A stretch of 64,000 bases of DNA. Source: Roseitalea sp. MMSF_3546. GTDB lineage: Bacteria; Pseudomonadota; Alphaproteobacteria; Rhizobiales; Rhizobiaceae. The notes beneath the pieces are model-generated. The model was not told the DNA's origin. It saw nothing but the letters and a program-made list of their open reading frames with translations, and did no database searches. Numbering within the stretch: the first letter of the stretch is position 1; each line of letters starts with the position of its first letter. The stretch covers positions 300,590-364,589 of the forward strand of contig NZ_JASHKB010000001.1 in NCBI RefSeq assembly GCF_030732865.1, written 5' to 3'. Shown piece by piece: positions 28,460 to 37,816 of this stretch. Both the position numbers and the translations under genes were made by a program.

Positions 28460-29578
28460 TCAGACCTCCCGTCGTTCGAAGTCGATGCGCGGATCGATCC
28501 AGGTGTACATCAGGTCCGACAGAAGGCTGACGAACAGGCCCAGAAGCGAGAAGATGTACAGCGTGGCGAACACCACCGGATAGTCGCGATTGACCACCGA
28601 GGTAAAGCCCAACAGCCCCAGCCCGTCGAGCGAGAAGATCGTCTCGATCAGCAGCGAACCGGTGAAGAAGGCCGAGATGAACGCGCCCGGAAAGCCGGCG
28701 ATGATGATCAGCATCGCATTGCGGAACACATGACCGTACAGCACCTGCCGGTCGGTCAGCCCCTTGGCGCGCGCGGTCATGACATACTGCTTGCGGATCT
28801 CGTCGAGAAACGAGTTCTTCGTCAGAAGCGTCGTGGTGGCGAAGGCCGACATGACCAGCGCTATCAGCGGAAGTGTCAGATGCCAGAAGTAGTCGGCGAT
28901 GCGCGCCGGCCAGCTCAACTCGTCCCAGTTGTCCGAGACGAGCCCGCGCAGCGGAAACCAGTCGAAGAACGATCCGCCGGCGAACAGCACGATCAGCAGG
29001 ATGGCGAAGAGGAAGCCCGGGATCGCATAGGCGACGATCACCACGCCGGAGGTCCACACGTCAAAGCGCGAACCGTCGGTCACCGCCTTGCGGATGCCCA
29101 GCGGGATCGAGATCGCATAGGAGATCAGCGTGATCCACAGCCCCAGCGACACCGAGACCGGCAGCTTCTCGATGATCAGGTCGATGACCGTGATGTCGCG
29201 GAAATAGCTCTCCCCGAAATCAAAGCGCAGATAGTCCCAGATCATCATGCCGAAGCGCTGCAGGGGCGGCTTGTCGAAGCCGAACTGCTCCTCGAGTTCT
29301 GCGATGAACTCCGGGTCGAGCCCCTGCGCGCCGCGATAGCGCGAATTGATCTCGCCGCCCTGCACCGTGTCGCCGAATTCCTCGCCGCCTCCGCCGCCGA
29401 GTTCGCTGCCGCCGCCGGTAAAGCGCGCCGTCGCGTCGGCGCCCTGGCCGGTGAGCTGGGCGATGACCTGCTCGACGGGCCCGCCCGGCGCGAACTGCAC
29501 GATGACGAACGAGATCGCCATGATCCCGAAAATGGTCGGGATCATCAGGAGCAGGCGGCGCAGGATATAGGCGCCCAT
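28460..29578 (-). CDS. yejB: Peptide ABC transporter permease YejB
   Basis: This 372-residue permease begins [20 protein letters not shown], the canonical first helix of DppB/OppB/YejB proteins. A periplasmic loop (~50-130) includes a Gly-rich stretch ([15 protein letters not shown]). The EAA loop is [20 protein letters not shown]. It pairs with YejE to form the membrane channel of the importer. Confidence 0.95.
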   Translation of the reverse strand: MGAYILRRLLLMIPTIFGIMAISFVIVQFAPGGPVEQVIAQLTGQGADATARFTGGGSELGGGGGEEFGDTVQGGEINSRYRGAQGLDPEFIAELEEQFGFDKPPLQRFGMMIWDYLRFDFGESYFRDITVIDLIIEKLPVSVSLGLWITLISYAISIPLGIRKAVTDGSRFDVWTSGVVIVAYAIPGFLFAILLIVLFAGGSFFDWFPLRGLVSDNWDELSWPARIADYFWHLTLPLIALVMSAFATTTLLTKNSFLDEIRKQYVMTARAKGLTDRQVLYGHVFRNAMLIIIAGFPGAFISAFFTGSLLIETIFSLDGLGLLGFTSVVNRDYPVVFATLYIFSLLGLFVSLLSDLMYTWIDPRIDFERREV

Positions 29579-29627
29579 CGATCAGCGCTCCCGGCAATGG
29601 AGCGGCACAACCGTCGATGTCGTCGCG

Positions 29628-31502
29628 CTATGCCCTGCCAATCGCCCTTGCCCTGTCTTCGTCGAACCACCACAGCGCCTCGACCGGCCAGAAATAGTCC
29701 GGCATCTCGCCGAAACCGAACATGTCCCAATAGGCGATGAACTGATTCGGCGCGGTCCAATTTGGAATCCAGTCGCGGCGCAAACGCAACACCCGGTCCA
29801 GAACCCGCATGGCGGTCTCGTGCTGGTCGCGGTTCTCCGCATCGCCCACCCGCGCGATCAGCGCGTCGACCAGCGGGTCGGCCGTGCCCGGCCAGTTGCG
29901 CGAGCCGGGCAGTTCGGCCGATTTCGAGCCGAGCACACCCTCAAGGCTCGGTTCGGTGGGCGTTGCGCCCCAGGTCAGCGCGAAGCCCGCCATGTCGAAG
30001 TCGAACTCGGCGGTGCGCGCCTGATACTGGGCCGGATCGACCAGGCGCAGCCCGGCATTGATGCCGACCATGCGCATGACCTCGACGAAGGGGCCATAAA
30101 TGCGTTCGAACACCGAGGCGCGGATCAGCAACTCGACATCGAGCGTTTCGCCGGCCGCGTTGCGCAGCAGCCCGTCGCCGCCCGCCGTCCAGCCCGCCTC
30201 CTCGAGCAGGCGCGTCGCCTCGCGCAGGCGCGCGCGGTCGCGGCCCGAGCCGTCGGCGGCCGATTGGATATAGGCGTCATCCATGATGCCGTCGGGCAAT
30301 TGGTGATCGGCGCCCAGCGCCTGGATCAGCGCGGTCTCGTCTTCGTCGGGCGTTCCGGCGGCCTCGTATTGCGATCCGCCGAAGATCGATTGGCTGCGCG
30401 CATAGAGCCCGTAGAACAGGTTCTGGTTGGTCCATTCGAAATCGAAACACAGCCCGATCGCGTCGCGCACGCGTCGGTCCTTGAAGCGCTCGCGCCGCTG
30501 GTTCAGGGCCCAGGCCTGCATGCCCGGCCGCTTCAGGTCGTCGAAAAGGCGCTGGACGACCTGGCCTTCCTCCACGGCCGGGAAATTGTACTCGGTCGCC
30601 CAGGTCTTGGATGTGAATTCGCGCCGCCAGTGGATCTCGCCCTTCTTGAAGGCTTCGAATCCGGCCTGGCGCTCGGCATAGAACTCGATGCGGATGGTCT
30701 GGAAATGGCCGGTGCCGCGCCCGGTGCCGATGCCGCGCGCCCAGTAGTCCGGAACGCGCTCATATTCGATGTACCGGCCGGCACTGAAGTCGCCGACCCG
30801 GTAGGGACCCGAGCCGAGCGGCGCGTCGAGCGTGGATTCGTCGAAGGTCCGGTCCGCATAATAGGCCGCCGACAGGATCGGATAGCCCGCCACCGACAGG
30901 ATGGCCTGCGCCGACTGCGTGCCGTCGAAGACGAGCGTCACCGTGCGCGCGTCCTCGGCGATGACCTCGGCCAGCGGGTCGAGCGGCAGCGAAAGCTGCG
31001 GGTGGCCCTCGGCCTTGAGCGTGTCGTAGCTGAACTTGACGTCGGCCGCCGTGATCGGCGTGCCGTCGTGGAACCGGGCGATGTCGCGCAGCCTGAAGGT
31101 GAAGCGGTTGCCGTCCTGGGAGATCGTCACCGTCTCGGCGACATGACAATAGACCGCGTCCGGCTCGTCATGGGCCGACGCCACCAGCGAGTCGTAACAC
31201 ATCTCCATGCGCGGCGGCGCGTCGCCCCGGCGCACGAAGGAATTGAGCGTGTTGAAGGTCTGGGTGTTCTGGTTGAAGTACCAGTAGCCGGGCTGGAAGT
31301 TGAACGTGCCACCGACCGGTGCGTCCGGATTGGCATAGTCGAAGGCGGCGAAACCGGCCGCGTATTTCAGGTCGCCGAATGCCGACAGGCCGTGCCGCGG
31401 CACGCCGGTCGGGTTGGCGGCCAGACAGAGCCTTGGAAAGGCGGCCGAGGCGACGTATCCGCCCGCGGCCACCGTCAAGAAGCGCCGGCGATCGATGATC
31501 AT
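29628..31502 (-). CDS. YejA-type solute-binding protein 2, Tat-exported
   Basis: This 624-residue SBP_bac_5 peptide-binding protein has a twin-arginine signal (MIIDRRRFLTVAAGGYVASAAF), so it should be exported folded through Tat. Family hallmarks include FGDLKYAAGFAAFDYANPDAPVGG, near the mature start, and a central DVKFSYDTLKAEGHP. It overlaps the first yejA gene by 4 bp (ATGA), forming a tandem pair of paralogues of equal length. It is 49 bp upstream of yejB. The two binding proteins may widen the peptide range of one transporter. Confidence 0.92.
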   Translation of the reverse strand: MIIDRRRFLTVAAGGYVASAAFPRLCLAANPTGVPRHGLSAFGDLKYAAGFAAFDYANPDAPVGGTFNFQPGYWYFNQNTQTFNTLNSFVRRGDAPPRMEMCYDSLVASAHDEPDAVYCHVAETVTISQDGNRFTFRLRDIARFHDGTPITAADVKFSYDTLKAEGHPQLSLPLDPLAEVIAEDARTVTLVFDGTQSAQAILSVAGYPILSAAYYADRTFDESTLDAPLGSGPYRVGDFSAGRYIEYERVPDYWARGIGTGRGTGHFQTIRIEFYAERQAGFEAFKKGEIHWRREFTSKTWATEYNFPAVEEGQVVQRLFDDLKRPGMQAWALNQRRERFKDRRVRDAIGLCFDFEWTNQNLFYGLYARSQSIFGGSQYEAAGTPDEDETALIQALGADHQLPDGIMDDAYIQSAADGSGRDRARLREATRLLEEAGWTAGGDGLLRNAAGETLDVELLIRASVFERIYGPFVEVMRMVGINAGLRLVDPAQYQARTAEFDFDMAGFALTWGATPTEPSLEGVLGSKSAELPGSRNWPGTADPLVDALIARVGDAENRDQHETAMRVLDRVLRLRRDWIPNWTAPNQFIAYWDMFGFGEMPDYFWPVEALWWFDEDRARAIGRA

Positions 31503-33373
31503 TGGATCGCCTCCGCCTTGTCGGCGTCGTACCACCACACCGTCGGAAAGCCGATCGAATAGAACGGCAGCGGATCGGGGTGATCGAACTTGTTCCAGTA
31601 GGCGATCCGCGAATTGCGCGCCGTGTAGGACGGAATGACGAATTGCTGCGCCATCAGCACCCGGTCGAGCGCCCGGGTCGCCGCGATCAGATCGTCGCGA
31701 TCCGGGGCAAAGACCACCTCTTCGATCAGCGCGTCGACCGCCGGGTCCGCGACGCCGCCATAGTTGCGCGAGCCTTCGCGGTCGGCCGAAGCCGAACCGA
31801 AATAGTCGAACTGTTCGTTGCCCGGCGACAGCGACTGCGCCCAGCCCGAATAGATCATGTCGAAGTCGCGCGCCCTGAGCCGCGTGACGAATTGCGACGG
31901 CTCGACCGAGCGGACATTCATCGTCACCCCGATCTTGCGCAGATCCTCGGCATAGGGCAGGGCGACGCGCTCGATGATCGGCCCGTTCAGCAGCAGTTCG
32001 AACTCGAACGGTTCGCCGGTCTCCGAATCCACCATCTGGCCGTCGCGCAATTCGTAGCCGGCTTCGCGGAACAGCCGCACCGCCTCGCGCAGATTGTCGC
32101 GCAGCGCCTGCTGGCTGCCGGCGACCGGATTTTCGTATTCGCCTTCGAACACGCTGTCCGGCACCTGGCCGCGCACCTCGTTGAGGATTTCCAGTTCGCG
32201 CCCCTCCGGCGCCCCTTCATGGGCGAGCGGCGTGCCGTAGAAGAACGAATCCACCCGCTCGTACTGGTCGTAGAAGATGGTCTCGTTGAGCGTTTCGAAA
32301 TCGAAGGCCTGGTTCAGCGCCCGCCGCACCCTGGGATCCTGGAACATCTCGCGCCGCAGATTGGGGATGAAGCCGACCAGGATGCCCCGGGTCCGGTAGG
32401 CGTTCTCCAGCACTTCGCGCTTGATCCGGCCTTCCTCGACCGCCGGAAAGTCATAGGCGGTCGCCCAGCGCTTGGCCTCGTTCTCGCTCCAGAAATCGAA
32501 CTCCCCCGCCTTGAACGCCTGGAATTCGACGTCGCGGTCGCGGAAATAGGTGTAGCCGATCTCGCCGAAATTGTGCTTGCCCACATTGACCGGCAGATCG
32601 CGGCCCCAATAGTCCTCAACCCGCGTGAACGTGACCGACGAGCCGGCGTTGACCTCGGTGATCCGGTAGGGACCCGAGCCGAGCGGCGGCTCCAGCGTCG
32701 AGGAGGCGATGTCGCGCTGATTGCCTTGGGCATCGGTTGCGGTCCACCAGTGCTTGGGCAGGACGAGGACCTGGCCGACAATGTGCGGCAGTTCCTTGTT
32801 GTTCTTCTCGTCGAAGGTGAACAGGACCGTTCGGTCGTCGAGCGCCTCGGCTTGGACGACATGCTGGTAGTAGAAGCGCTGCGTCGGGTTGAGCTCGACG
32901 AGCTTGTCGAACGACCAGACCACGTCCTCGGCCGTCACCGGCTCGCCGTCGTGCCAGCGCGCGCCCTCGCGCAGCCGGTACTTCACCCAGGCATAGTCCT
33001 CCGGATAGCTCAGCGCCTCGGCCAAAAGGCCGTAATCGGCGGAAATCTCGTCGAGCGAGGAGGTGGTCAGGCTTTCATAGACAAGGCCCAGCCCCGTTGC
33101 GACCTCGCCCTTGGTCAGGATCGGGTTGAGCGTATCGAAGGAGCCGGTCTCCGACAACTCCAGCGTCCCGCCCTTGGGCGCGTCGGGATTGACGTAGTCG
33201 AACCGCTCGAAATCGGGCGGGTATTGCGGCTCGCCGACCAGCGCCGAGGCGTGCACCCAGGGCGCATCGTCCTCGGCGCGCTGCGCGCTCGCCTCTGTGG
33301 CGAGCACCGGTGCGGCGACAATCGTGCCGAGCGCGATGATGCGTGTGAGCGTGTTCGATATCGCAAATGCCAC
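31499..33373 (-). CDS. yejA: YejA-type solute-binding protein 1, Sec-exported
   Basis: This 624-residue periplasmic binding protein is the first gene of the yej operon. The start is a GTG with GGGAGG seven bases upstream; no ATG is available near the signal peptide. The signal is an ordinary Sec type (NTLTRIIALGTIVAAPVLATEASAQ). The body has FERFDYVNPDAPKGGTLELSETG and AEDVVWSFDKLVELNP, typical of YejA. A 6-bp inverted repeat (ATCTGC / GCAGAT, 33388-33403) lies in its leader just before the ribosome-binding site. Confidence 0.93.
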   Translation of the reverse strand: MAFAISNTLTRIIALGTIVAAPVLATEASAQRAEDDAPWVHASALVGEPQYPPDFERFDYVNPDAPKGGTLELSETGSFDTLNPILTKGEVATGLGLVYESLTTSSLDEISADYGLLAEALSYPEDYAWVKYRLREGARWHDGEPVTAEDVVWSFDKLVELNPTQRFYYQHVVQAEALDDRTVLFTFDEKNNKELPHIVGQVLVLPKHWWTATDAQGNQRDIASSTLEPPLGSGPYRITEVNAGSSVTFTRVEDYWGRDLPVNVGKHNFGEIGYTYFRDRDVEFQAFKAGEFDFWSENEAKRWATAYDFPAVEEGRIKREVLENAYRTRGILVGFIPNLRREMFQDPRVRRALNQAFDFETLNETIFYDQYERVDSFFYGTPLAHEGAPEGRELEILNEVRGQVPDSVFEGEYENPVAGSQQALRDNLREAVRLFREAGYELRDGQMVDSETGEPFEFELLLNGPIIERVALPYAEDLRKIGVTMNVRSVEPSQFVTRLRARDFDMIYSGWAQSLSPGNEQFDYFGSASADREGSRNYGGVADPAVDALIEEVVFAPDRDDLIAATRALDRVLMAQQFVIPSYTARNSRIAYWNKFDHPDPLPFYSIGFPTVWWYDADKAEAIQ

Positions 33374-33491
33374 AGCCAAACCTCCCGATCTGCCTTTGCA
33401 GATACAGTAGTGGCCTTTGCGGCATTTCAAAGCCCCAATCTGCGGCGCGAGGACGCAACCGGTCGCTGCGTCCTCAAAACTTCGTGCGCCG

Positions 33492-34316
33492 CTATTGGGC
33501 CGGCGCCTCTTCGCCATCCTGCGCGGGGGCCTGTTCGGCCGCGGCGGCACCGTCCGTCGGCGCGGTTTCCTCGGCCGCGGCATCCTCGGCGGTCGCTTCC
33601 TCCGTCGCAGGTTCCTCGTCGGCGGTCGCCTCTTCCGCCGGAGCCTCCTCGTCGGCGGTCGCCTCTTCCGCCGGAGCCTCCCCGTCTGCGGGCGCTTCGT
33701 CCGCCGGAGCCTCCCCGTCCGCGGGCGCTTCGTCCGCCGGCGCCTCGTCGTCCGCGGCAGCATCGTCGGCGGCGGTGTCCTCGCTCGGCAGCGGCACCGG
33801 TTCGTCCCCCTGTTCGGCCATCCAGGCGATCAGGTCGGCGCGTTCGCCCTCACGGCGCAGCCCGGCAAAGCCCATCGACGTGCCATCGATATAATCGCCC
33901 GGCGCGGCCAGGAACCGGTTCAGCGCCTCGAAATCCCACACATTGCCTTCCGAGCCGTATTCGGACATCGCCGCCGAATAGCTGAAGCCTTCCTTGCTGG
34001 CGGCCTGCATGCCGACGACGTTCCACAGGTTCGGTCCGGTCTTGTTGGCCGCGTCCGCCTCGATGTTGTGGCAGGACTGGCACTTGCGGAACACGCTCGG
34101 GCCATTGCCGATATCGGCGCTCGCCAGCAGCGGCGTGATCGGCTGCAGGCCCTCGTCTTCCTCGGCGGGTTCGGCCGGTGCATCGTCCGCAACGGCGATG
34201 GCGAAGCCCTCTTCCTCGGGTGGCTCGGTGGAGAAGATGGCGTTTCCGGCGATGCCGACGGTCATCAGCACAAACACCGTCCCCAGGAACGCGCCGGCGT
34301 ACATGTTATAGTTCAT
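33492..34316 (-). CDS. Membrane-anchored class I cytochrome c (CycM-like) with acidic repeat tail
   Basis: A 274-residue protein. Residues ~7-30 form a membrane anchor (YAGAFLGTVFVLMTVGIAGNAIF). A CycM-type cytochrome c domain (~70-180) follows, with heme site CQSCH and axial Met in GTSMGFAGL. The C-terminal ~90 residues are Ala/Glu/Pro/Asp-only, including five 11-residue repeats. CycM-type cytochromes donate electrons to the aa3 oxidase. The position beside kdsB-pheA, divergently transcribed, is conserved in rhizobia. The tail is much longer than in the usual ~180-residue CycM. Confidence 0.88.
   Translation of the reverse strand: MNYNMYAGAFLGTVFVLMTVGIAGNAIFSTEPPEEEGFAIAVADDAPAEPAEEDEGLQPITPLLASADIGNGPSVFRKCQSCHNIEADAANKTGPNLWNVVGMQAASKEGFSYSAAMSEYGSEGNVWDFEALNRFLAAPGDYIDGTSMGFAGLRREGERADLIAWMAEQGDEPVPLPSEDTAADDAAADDEAPADEAPADGEAPADEAPADGEAPAEEATADEEAPAEEATADEEPATEEATAEDAAAEETAPTDGAAAAEQAPAQDGEEAPAQ
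33592..33756. repeat. Five 33-bp tandem repeats in the cytochrome c tail
   Basis: Five consecutive 33-bp units start at 33592, 33625, 33658, 33691 and 33724, each encoding 11 residues close to EEAPAEEATAD or GEAPADEAPAD. Adjacent units differ by only a few bases, a sign of recent slippage or unequal exchange. The array stays in frame. Confidence 0.85.
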
Positions 34317-34475
34317 AGAAAACCCGATTCCCGATCAACCATGGTTGAACTGGACGGGCGGGCGCCCGTCGCAGATGGGCTGTCTCCTATGTCTTTTGCG
34401 ATAGGCTTGCAACACATATAAGGTCGTACCGATTGAGACCTTTTGCCACCTGCCCGCCATGGCCTGCCTCGCCCG

Positions 34476-35204
34476 ATGAAGCCGATCATTGTCATTCCCT
34501 CGCGCATGGGGGCGACCCGCTTGCCGGCCAAGCCGCTCGCCGACATCGGCGGCCGTCCGATGATCGTCCATGTCGCCGACCGGGCGCGCGAGGCCGATTG
34601 CGCCGAGGTCGTCGTGGCAACCGACGACCGGGCGATCCTCGATGCCGTCGTCCGGCACGGCCACCGCGCCATTGCCACGCGCGCCGATCATCAGTCCGGC
34701 TCGGACCGGATCTTCGAGGCGCTCGAGCTACTCGATCCCGATGGCGCCCATGACGTCGTCATCAACGTGCAGGGCGATCTGCCGACGATCGCGCCAGGCG
34801 ACATCGGCGCCGCGCTCGCCCCGCTCGCCAACCCCTTCTGCGACATCGCAACGCTCGGCACCGTCATCGTCGAGGAAGCCGAGCGCAGCGATCCCAACGT
34901 CGTCAAGATCGTCGGCTCGCCGGTCGGCCCCAGGGTCCTGAACGCGCTGTATTTCACCCGCGCCACGGCGCCATGGGGCAATGGCCCGCTCTATCACCAC
35001 ATCGGCCTTTACGCCTATCGGCGCCGGGCGCTGGCCCGATTCGTCGCCCTGCCGCAATCGCCGCTCGAAAAGCGCGAACGCCTCGAACAGTTGCGCGCGC
35101 TCGAGGCCGGCATGACCATCCATGCCCGCCTCGTTGACACCGCGCCGCTCGGCGTCGATACACCGGCCGATCTTCAAAGGGCGCGCGCTGTGCTCGCCGG
35201 CTGA
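34476..35204 (+). CDS. kdsB: 3-deoxy-manno-octulosonate cytidylyltransferase
   Basis: This 242-residue cytosolic enzyme makes CMP-Kdo for lipopolysaccharide inner core synthesis. It shows the nucleotidyltransferase pattern [24 protein letters not shown] at the N-terminus. [27 protein letters not shown] and [13 protein letters not shown] follow. It starts at [10 protein letters not shown] and is 26 bp before pheA, with which it probably forms an operon. Confidence 0.95.
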   Translation: MKPIIVIPSRMGATRLPAKPLADIGGRPMIVHVADRAREADCAEVVVATDDRAILDAVVRHGHRAIATRADHQSGSDRIFEALELLDPDGAHDVVINVQGDLPTIAPGDIGAALAPLANPFCDIATLGTVIVEEAERSDPNVVKIVGSPVGPRVLNALYFTRATAPWGNGPLYHHIGLYAYRRRALARFVALPQSPLEKRERLEQLRALEAGMTIHARLVDTAPLGVDTPADLQRARAVLAG

Positions 35205-35230
35205 ACGAACCGACAGGAAGAAGGCCATCG

Positions 35231-36094
35231 ATGACCGACGATGCGACCACACTGATCGCTTTTCAGGGCGAGCCGGGCGCCAATTCCGACACGGCCTGCC
35301 GCAACATGTATCCGGCGATGACGCCGCTGCCCTGTGCGACCTTCGAGGACGCCTTCAGCGCGGTCGAGAAGGGCCAGGCCGCGCTTGCCATGATCCCCAT
35401 CGAGAACACCATTGCCGGTCGCGTCGCCGACATTCACTCGCTTCTGCCCGAATCCAACCTGCACATCGTCGGCGAGTATTTCCTGCCGATCCATTTCCAG
35501 CTCATGGCGCTGCCGGACACGGACCGTTCGGCCATCCGCACCGTGCACAGCCACATTCACGCGCTGGGCCAGTGCCGCAAGTTCGTCCGCGACAATGGCT
35601 GGGAGGGCGTCGTCGCCGGCGACACCGCCGGAGCGGCGCGTTTCGTCGCCGAAGCCGGCGATCCGACCATGGCCGCGCTGGCGCCGGCGCTCGCCGCCGA
35701 ACTGCACGGCCTGAAGATCATCGCCAACGACGTCGAGGATCAGGAGAACAACGTCACGCGCTTCGTCGTCCTGTCCAATGCGCCCTACATCCCGATCCGC
35801 AAGGCCGCCGACGAACTGATGATGACCACCTTCGTCTTCCGCGTGCGCAACATCCCCGCCGCGCTCTACAAGGCCATGGGCGGTTTTGCGACCAATGGCG
35901 TGAACATGACCAAGCTGGAGAGCTACCAGCTCGGCGGCGCCTTCTTCGCCACCCAGTTCTACGCCGATATCGAGGGCCATCCGGACGACGACAATGTGCG
36001 TCTCGCCTTCGAGGAGGCGCGATTCTTCTCCGACCATTTCCGCATTCTGGGCGTTTATCGCGGCGCCGACATCCGGCGCACCGGGAAGGCGTGA
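35231..36094 (+). CDS. pheA: Prephenate dehydratase
   Basis: This 287-residue monofunctional enzyme converts prephenate to phenylpyruvate for phenylalanine synthesis. The catalytic domain opens with AFQGEPGANSDTACRNMYP. It includes the conserved ENTIAGRVADIHSLL and the T-R-F catalytic block NNVTRFVVLS near residue 175. A C-terminal ACT domain (TFVFRVRNIPAALYKAMGGFATNGVNMTKLES) gives phenylalanine feedback control. No chorismate mutase domain is fused. Confidence 0.95.
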   Translation: MTDDATTLIAFQGEPGANSDTACRNMYPAMTPLPCATFEDAFSAVEKGQAALAMIPIENTIAGRVADIHSLLPESNLHIVGEYFLPIHFQLMALPDTDRSAIRTVHSHIHALGQCRKFVRDNGWEGVVAGDTAGAARFVAEAGDPTMAALAPALAAELHGLKIIANDVEDQENNVTRFVVLSNAPYIPIRKAADELMMTTFVFRVRNIPAALYKAMGGFATNGVNMTKLESYQLGGAFFATQFYADIEGHPDDDNVRLAFEEARFFSDHFRILGVYRGADIRRTGKA

Positions 36095-36166
36095 GGGCGC
36101 GGCTGCTTCGGCAGAACGGTTCGATCGCCTCGCGGAGCGCTCCGGGTCGCCGGTTCGGGCGCCCCG

Positions 36167-37102
36167 CTACAGCCAGTCGCGGATGAGCAGCGAGGCGATG
36201 GCGCCCTGCGGCGGCAGCTTCAGCCCGTCCGGATGCGCGCCGGCGATCATCGCCCGGATCTCGCCGCGCTCGAACCAGCGCGCATCCTCCAGTTCGTCGT
36301 CGACTGTGATGGTCTCGGTCAGCGCCCGGGCATAGCAGCCCACCATCAGCGTGTGCGGAAACGGCCAGGGCTGGCTGGCGTGATAGCCGACCTGCCCGAT
36401 GCGCACGCCCGCTTCCTCCTCGGTTTCCCGGCGCACCGCATCCTCCAGCGTCTCGCCCGGCTCGACGAAGCCGGCCAGGCACGAATACATGCCGGCCGGA
36501 AAATGCGGGCTGCGGCCGAGCAGGCAGCGCCGGCCGTCCGGTGCGACCGCGAGCATGATGACGACCGGGTCCGTGCGCGGGAAATGCTGGGCCTGGCAAT
36601 GTCCGCATACGCGCTTGTAGCCGCCATCGGCGATCGCGCTTTGGTGGCCGCAGCGCGAGCAGAACCGGTGGCTGCGATGCCAGGCGATCAGCGCGGCGCC
36701 CTGGGCCAGCGCGCCCAGCGTCTCGGCGTCCAGCAGGCCCTGCATGTGGATCGACCGGTAGTCGATCGCCGTCAGGTCGCCCTCGGCGAGCGATTGCTCG
36801 TCCACCGGCGCGGCCAGCGCCGGCGCGCCATCGGTGCGATAGCCCAGCAGAACCGCGTGCTCGGCCCGCGCGCCGAATGCGTCCGCATCGTCGATGCCGA
36901 ACCAGGCGCCGAGCCCGGCGCCATTGGGCCGCAGCAGCGCCCGGCCCTCGCCGAGCAGCAGAACCCGCGCGCGAGGGTCGGCCAGCGCCTCCGATACCGA
37001 ATTGGCGTGGCGCTTTTCCGATCTTCGCTCCAGCCGGTTGCCCGCAAAGCCGGTCCGCGCGGAGGGCTCTGGCGCGTCTGGCTCGTCGGGGATGGGAGGC
37101 AT
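36167..37102 (-). CDS. nudC: NAD+/NADH diphosphatase (NudC family)
   Basis: This 311-residue Nudix hydrolase has a zinc ribbon (FCSRCGHQSAI...RVCGHCQAQHFPRTDP). Next comes a Nudix box (G-N5-E-N7-REtEEEaG around GFVEPGETLEDAVRRE). The NudC-specific array SQPWPFPHTLM follows. It cleaves NADH and may remove NAD caps from RNA. The ATG at 37102 is preferred to a TTG at 37123; neither has a strong ribosome-binding site. Confidence 0.93.
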   Translation of the reverse strand: MPPIPDEPDAPEPSARTGFAGNRLERRSEKRHANSVSEALADPRARVLLLGEGRALLRPNGAGLGAWFGIDDADAFGARAEHAVLLGYRTDGAPALAAPVDEQSLAEGDLTAIDYRSIHMQGLLDAETLGALAQGAALIAWHRSHRFCSRCGHQSAIADGGYKRVCGHCQAQHFPRTDPVVIMLAVAPDGRRCLLGRSPHFPAGMYSCLAGFVEPGETLEDAVRRETEEEAGVRIGQVGYHASQPWPFPHTLMVGCYARALTETITVDDELEDARWFERGEIRAMIAGAHPDGLKLPPQGAIASLLIRDWL

Positions 37103-37145
37103 GAAGGGTCGGTCCGCGGGCAAGTGGTCGCGCCGTTCTACACGC

Positions 37146-37550
37146 TCAGAACGCCGCTGAGAACCGGTCGATGAAGGCCTGCGCCTCGCCCGGCCGATAC
37201 GGTTCGCCGGCGCCGGCGCTCCACACCGGGTCCGGCCAGGCGGGATCGCCTTCGAAGCGCGCGATCACGTGCACGTGCAACTGGCGCACCTTGTTGCCGA
37301 GGGCGGCGACATTGATCTTGTCGGCGTCCGTCACGGTCTTGAGCGTCCGGGCGATCTGCGCGGTCTCGAAGGTCAGCATGGTCTGGTCGAGCGGCGACAG
37401 TTCGTGCACCTCGGTGATGTCCGGGCGCTTTGGCACCAGCATCAGCCAGAAGAAGCGCCGGTCGTTCATCAGCCGCAACTGGGTCAGCCCCAGATCGGTC
37501 ACCAAGAGCGTTTCGCGGTCTATCCGCGGGTCGAGTTCGAACGTGGTCAT
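37146..37550 (-). CDS. HIT-domain protein with altered histidine triad
   Basis: This 134-residue HIT-superfamily protein has the triad region QLHVHVIAR. The first His of the canonical H-x-H-x-H-x-x motif is Gln here, while the second and third are kept. Other conserved parts are FFWLMLVPKRPDITEVHELSPLD and an acidic FEGDPAWPDPVW. It should still be able to use the catalytic His nucleophile. It precedes nudC on the same strand by 43 bp, so the two nucleotide hydrolases may be co-expressed. Confidence 0.85.
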   Translation of the reverse strand: MTTFELDPRIDRETLLVTDLGLTQLRLMNDRRFFWLMLVPKRPDITEVHELSPLDQTMLTFETAQIARTLKTVTDADKINVAALGNKVRQLHVHVIARFEGDPAWPDPVWSAGAGEPYRPGEAQAFIDRFSAAF

Positions 37551-37620
37551 TAAGCCACGTTAGCAGGTTTGTCGGCCGATGCGACTTGCAATCGGCCGTC
37601 AAAAGGCCGATATCGGCAGC

Positions 37621-37717
37621 GGGAGGTTGGTGGCGGACGCGCCACTCGCCAACCGGGTCAGGTCCGGAAGGAAGCAGCCCTAACGAGCCCCGGCACGGGT
37701 CGCCGTGCCAGCCTCCC
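37621..37717 (+). ncRNA. ffs: Signal recognition particle RNA (4.5S, small bacterial type)
   Basis: The strictly conserved SRP core GGTCAGGTCCGGAAGGAAGC is present at 37657-37676, followed by AGCCCTAACGA. The ends pair (GGGAGG at the 5' end with CCTCCC at the 3' end), giving a ~97-nt hairpin RNA. It binds Ffh to target membrane proteins. It lies in the 266-bp gap between the divergent HIT gene and dnaX, its usual place in this group. Confidence 0.95.
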
Positions 37718-37816
37718 ACCCACTTTCCCGATGGCACGGCCCGCCTTGGCGATTGAGCTGTCCATGGCACCAGCGCGTACTGGCCATCGCCCGTCCATAT
37801 GCGCTAGGTCTTGTCC

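Noticed and set aside
33592..33756. CRISPR-like tandem repeats
   Set aside because: Units are contiguous without spacers and encode an in-frame Ala/Glu/Pro repeat; no cas genes are present.
33374..33763. N-terminal extension of yejA over the cytochrome repeat region
   Set aside because: It is a Arg/Pro-rich out-of-frame reading of the 33-bp repeats; the GTG at 33373 with GGGAGG gives a proper signal peptide.
36095..36166. 12-bp palindrome CGGAGCGCTCCG between pheA and nudC
   Set aside because: It is short, lies between convergent genes and has no loop; likely chance in GC-rich sequence.
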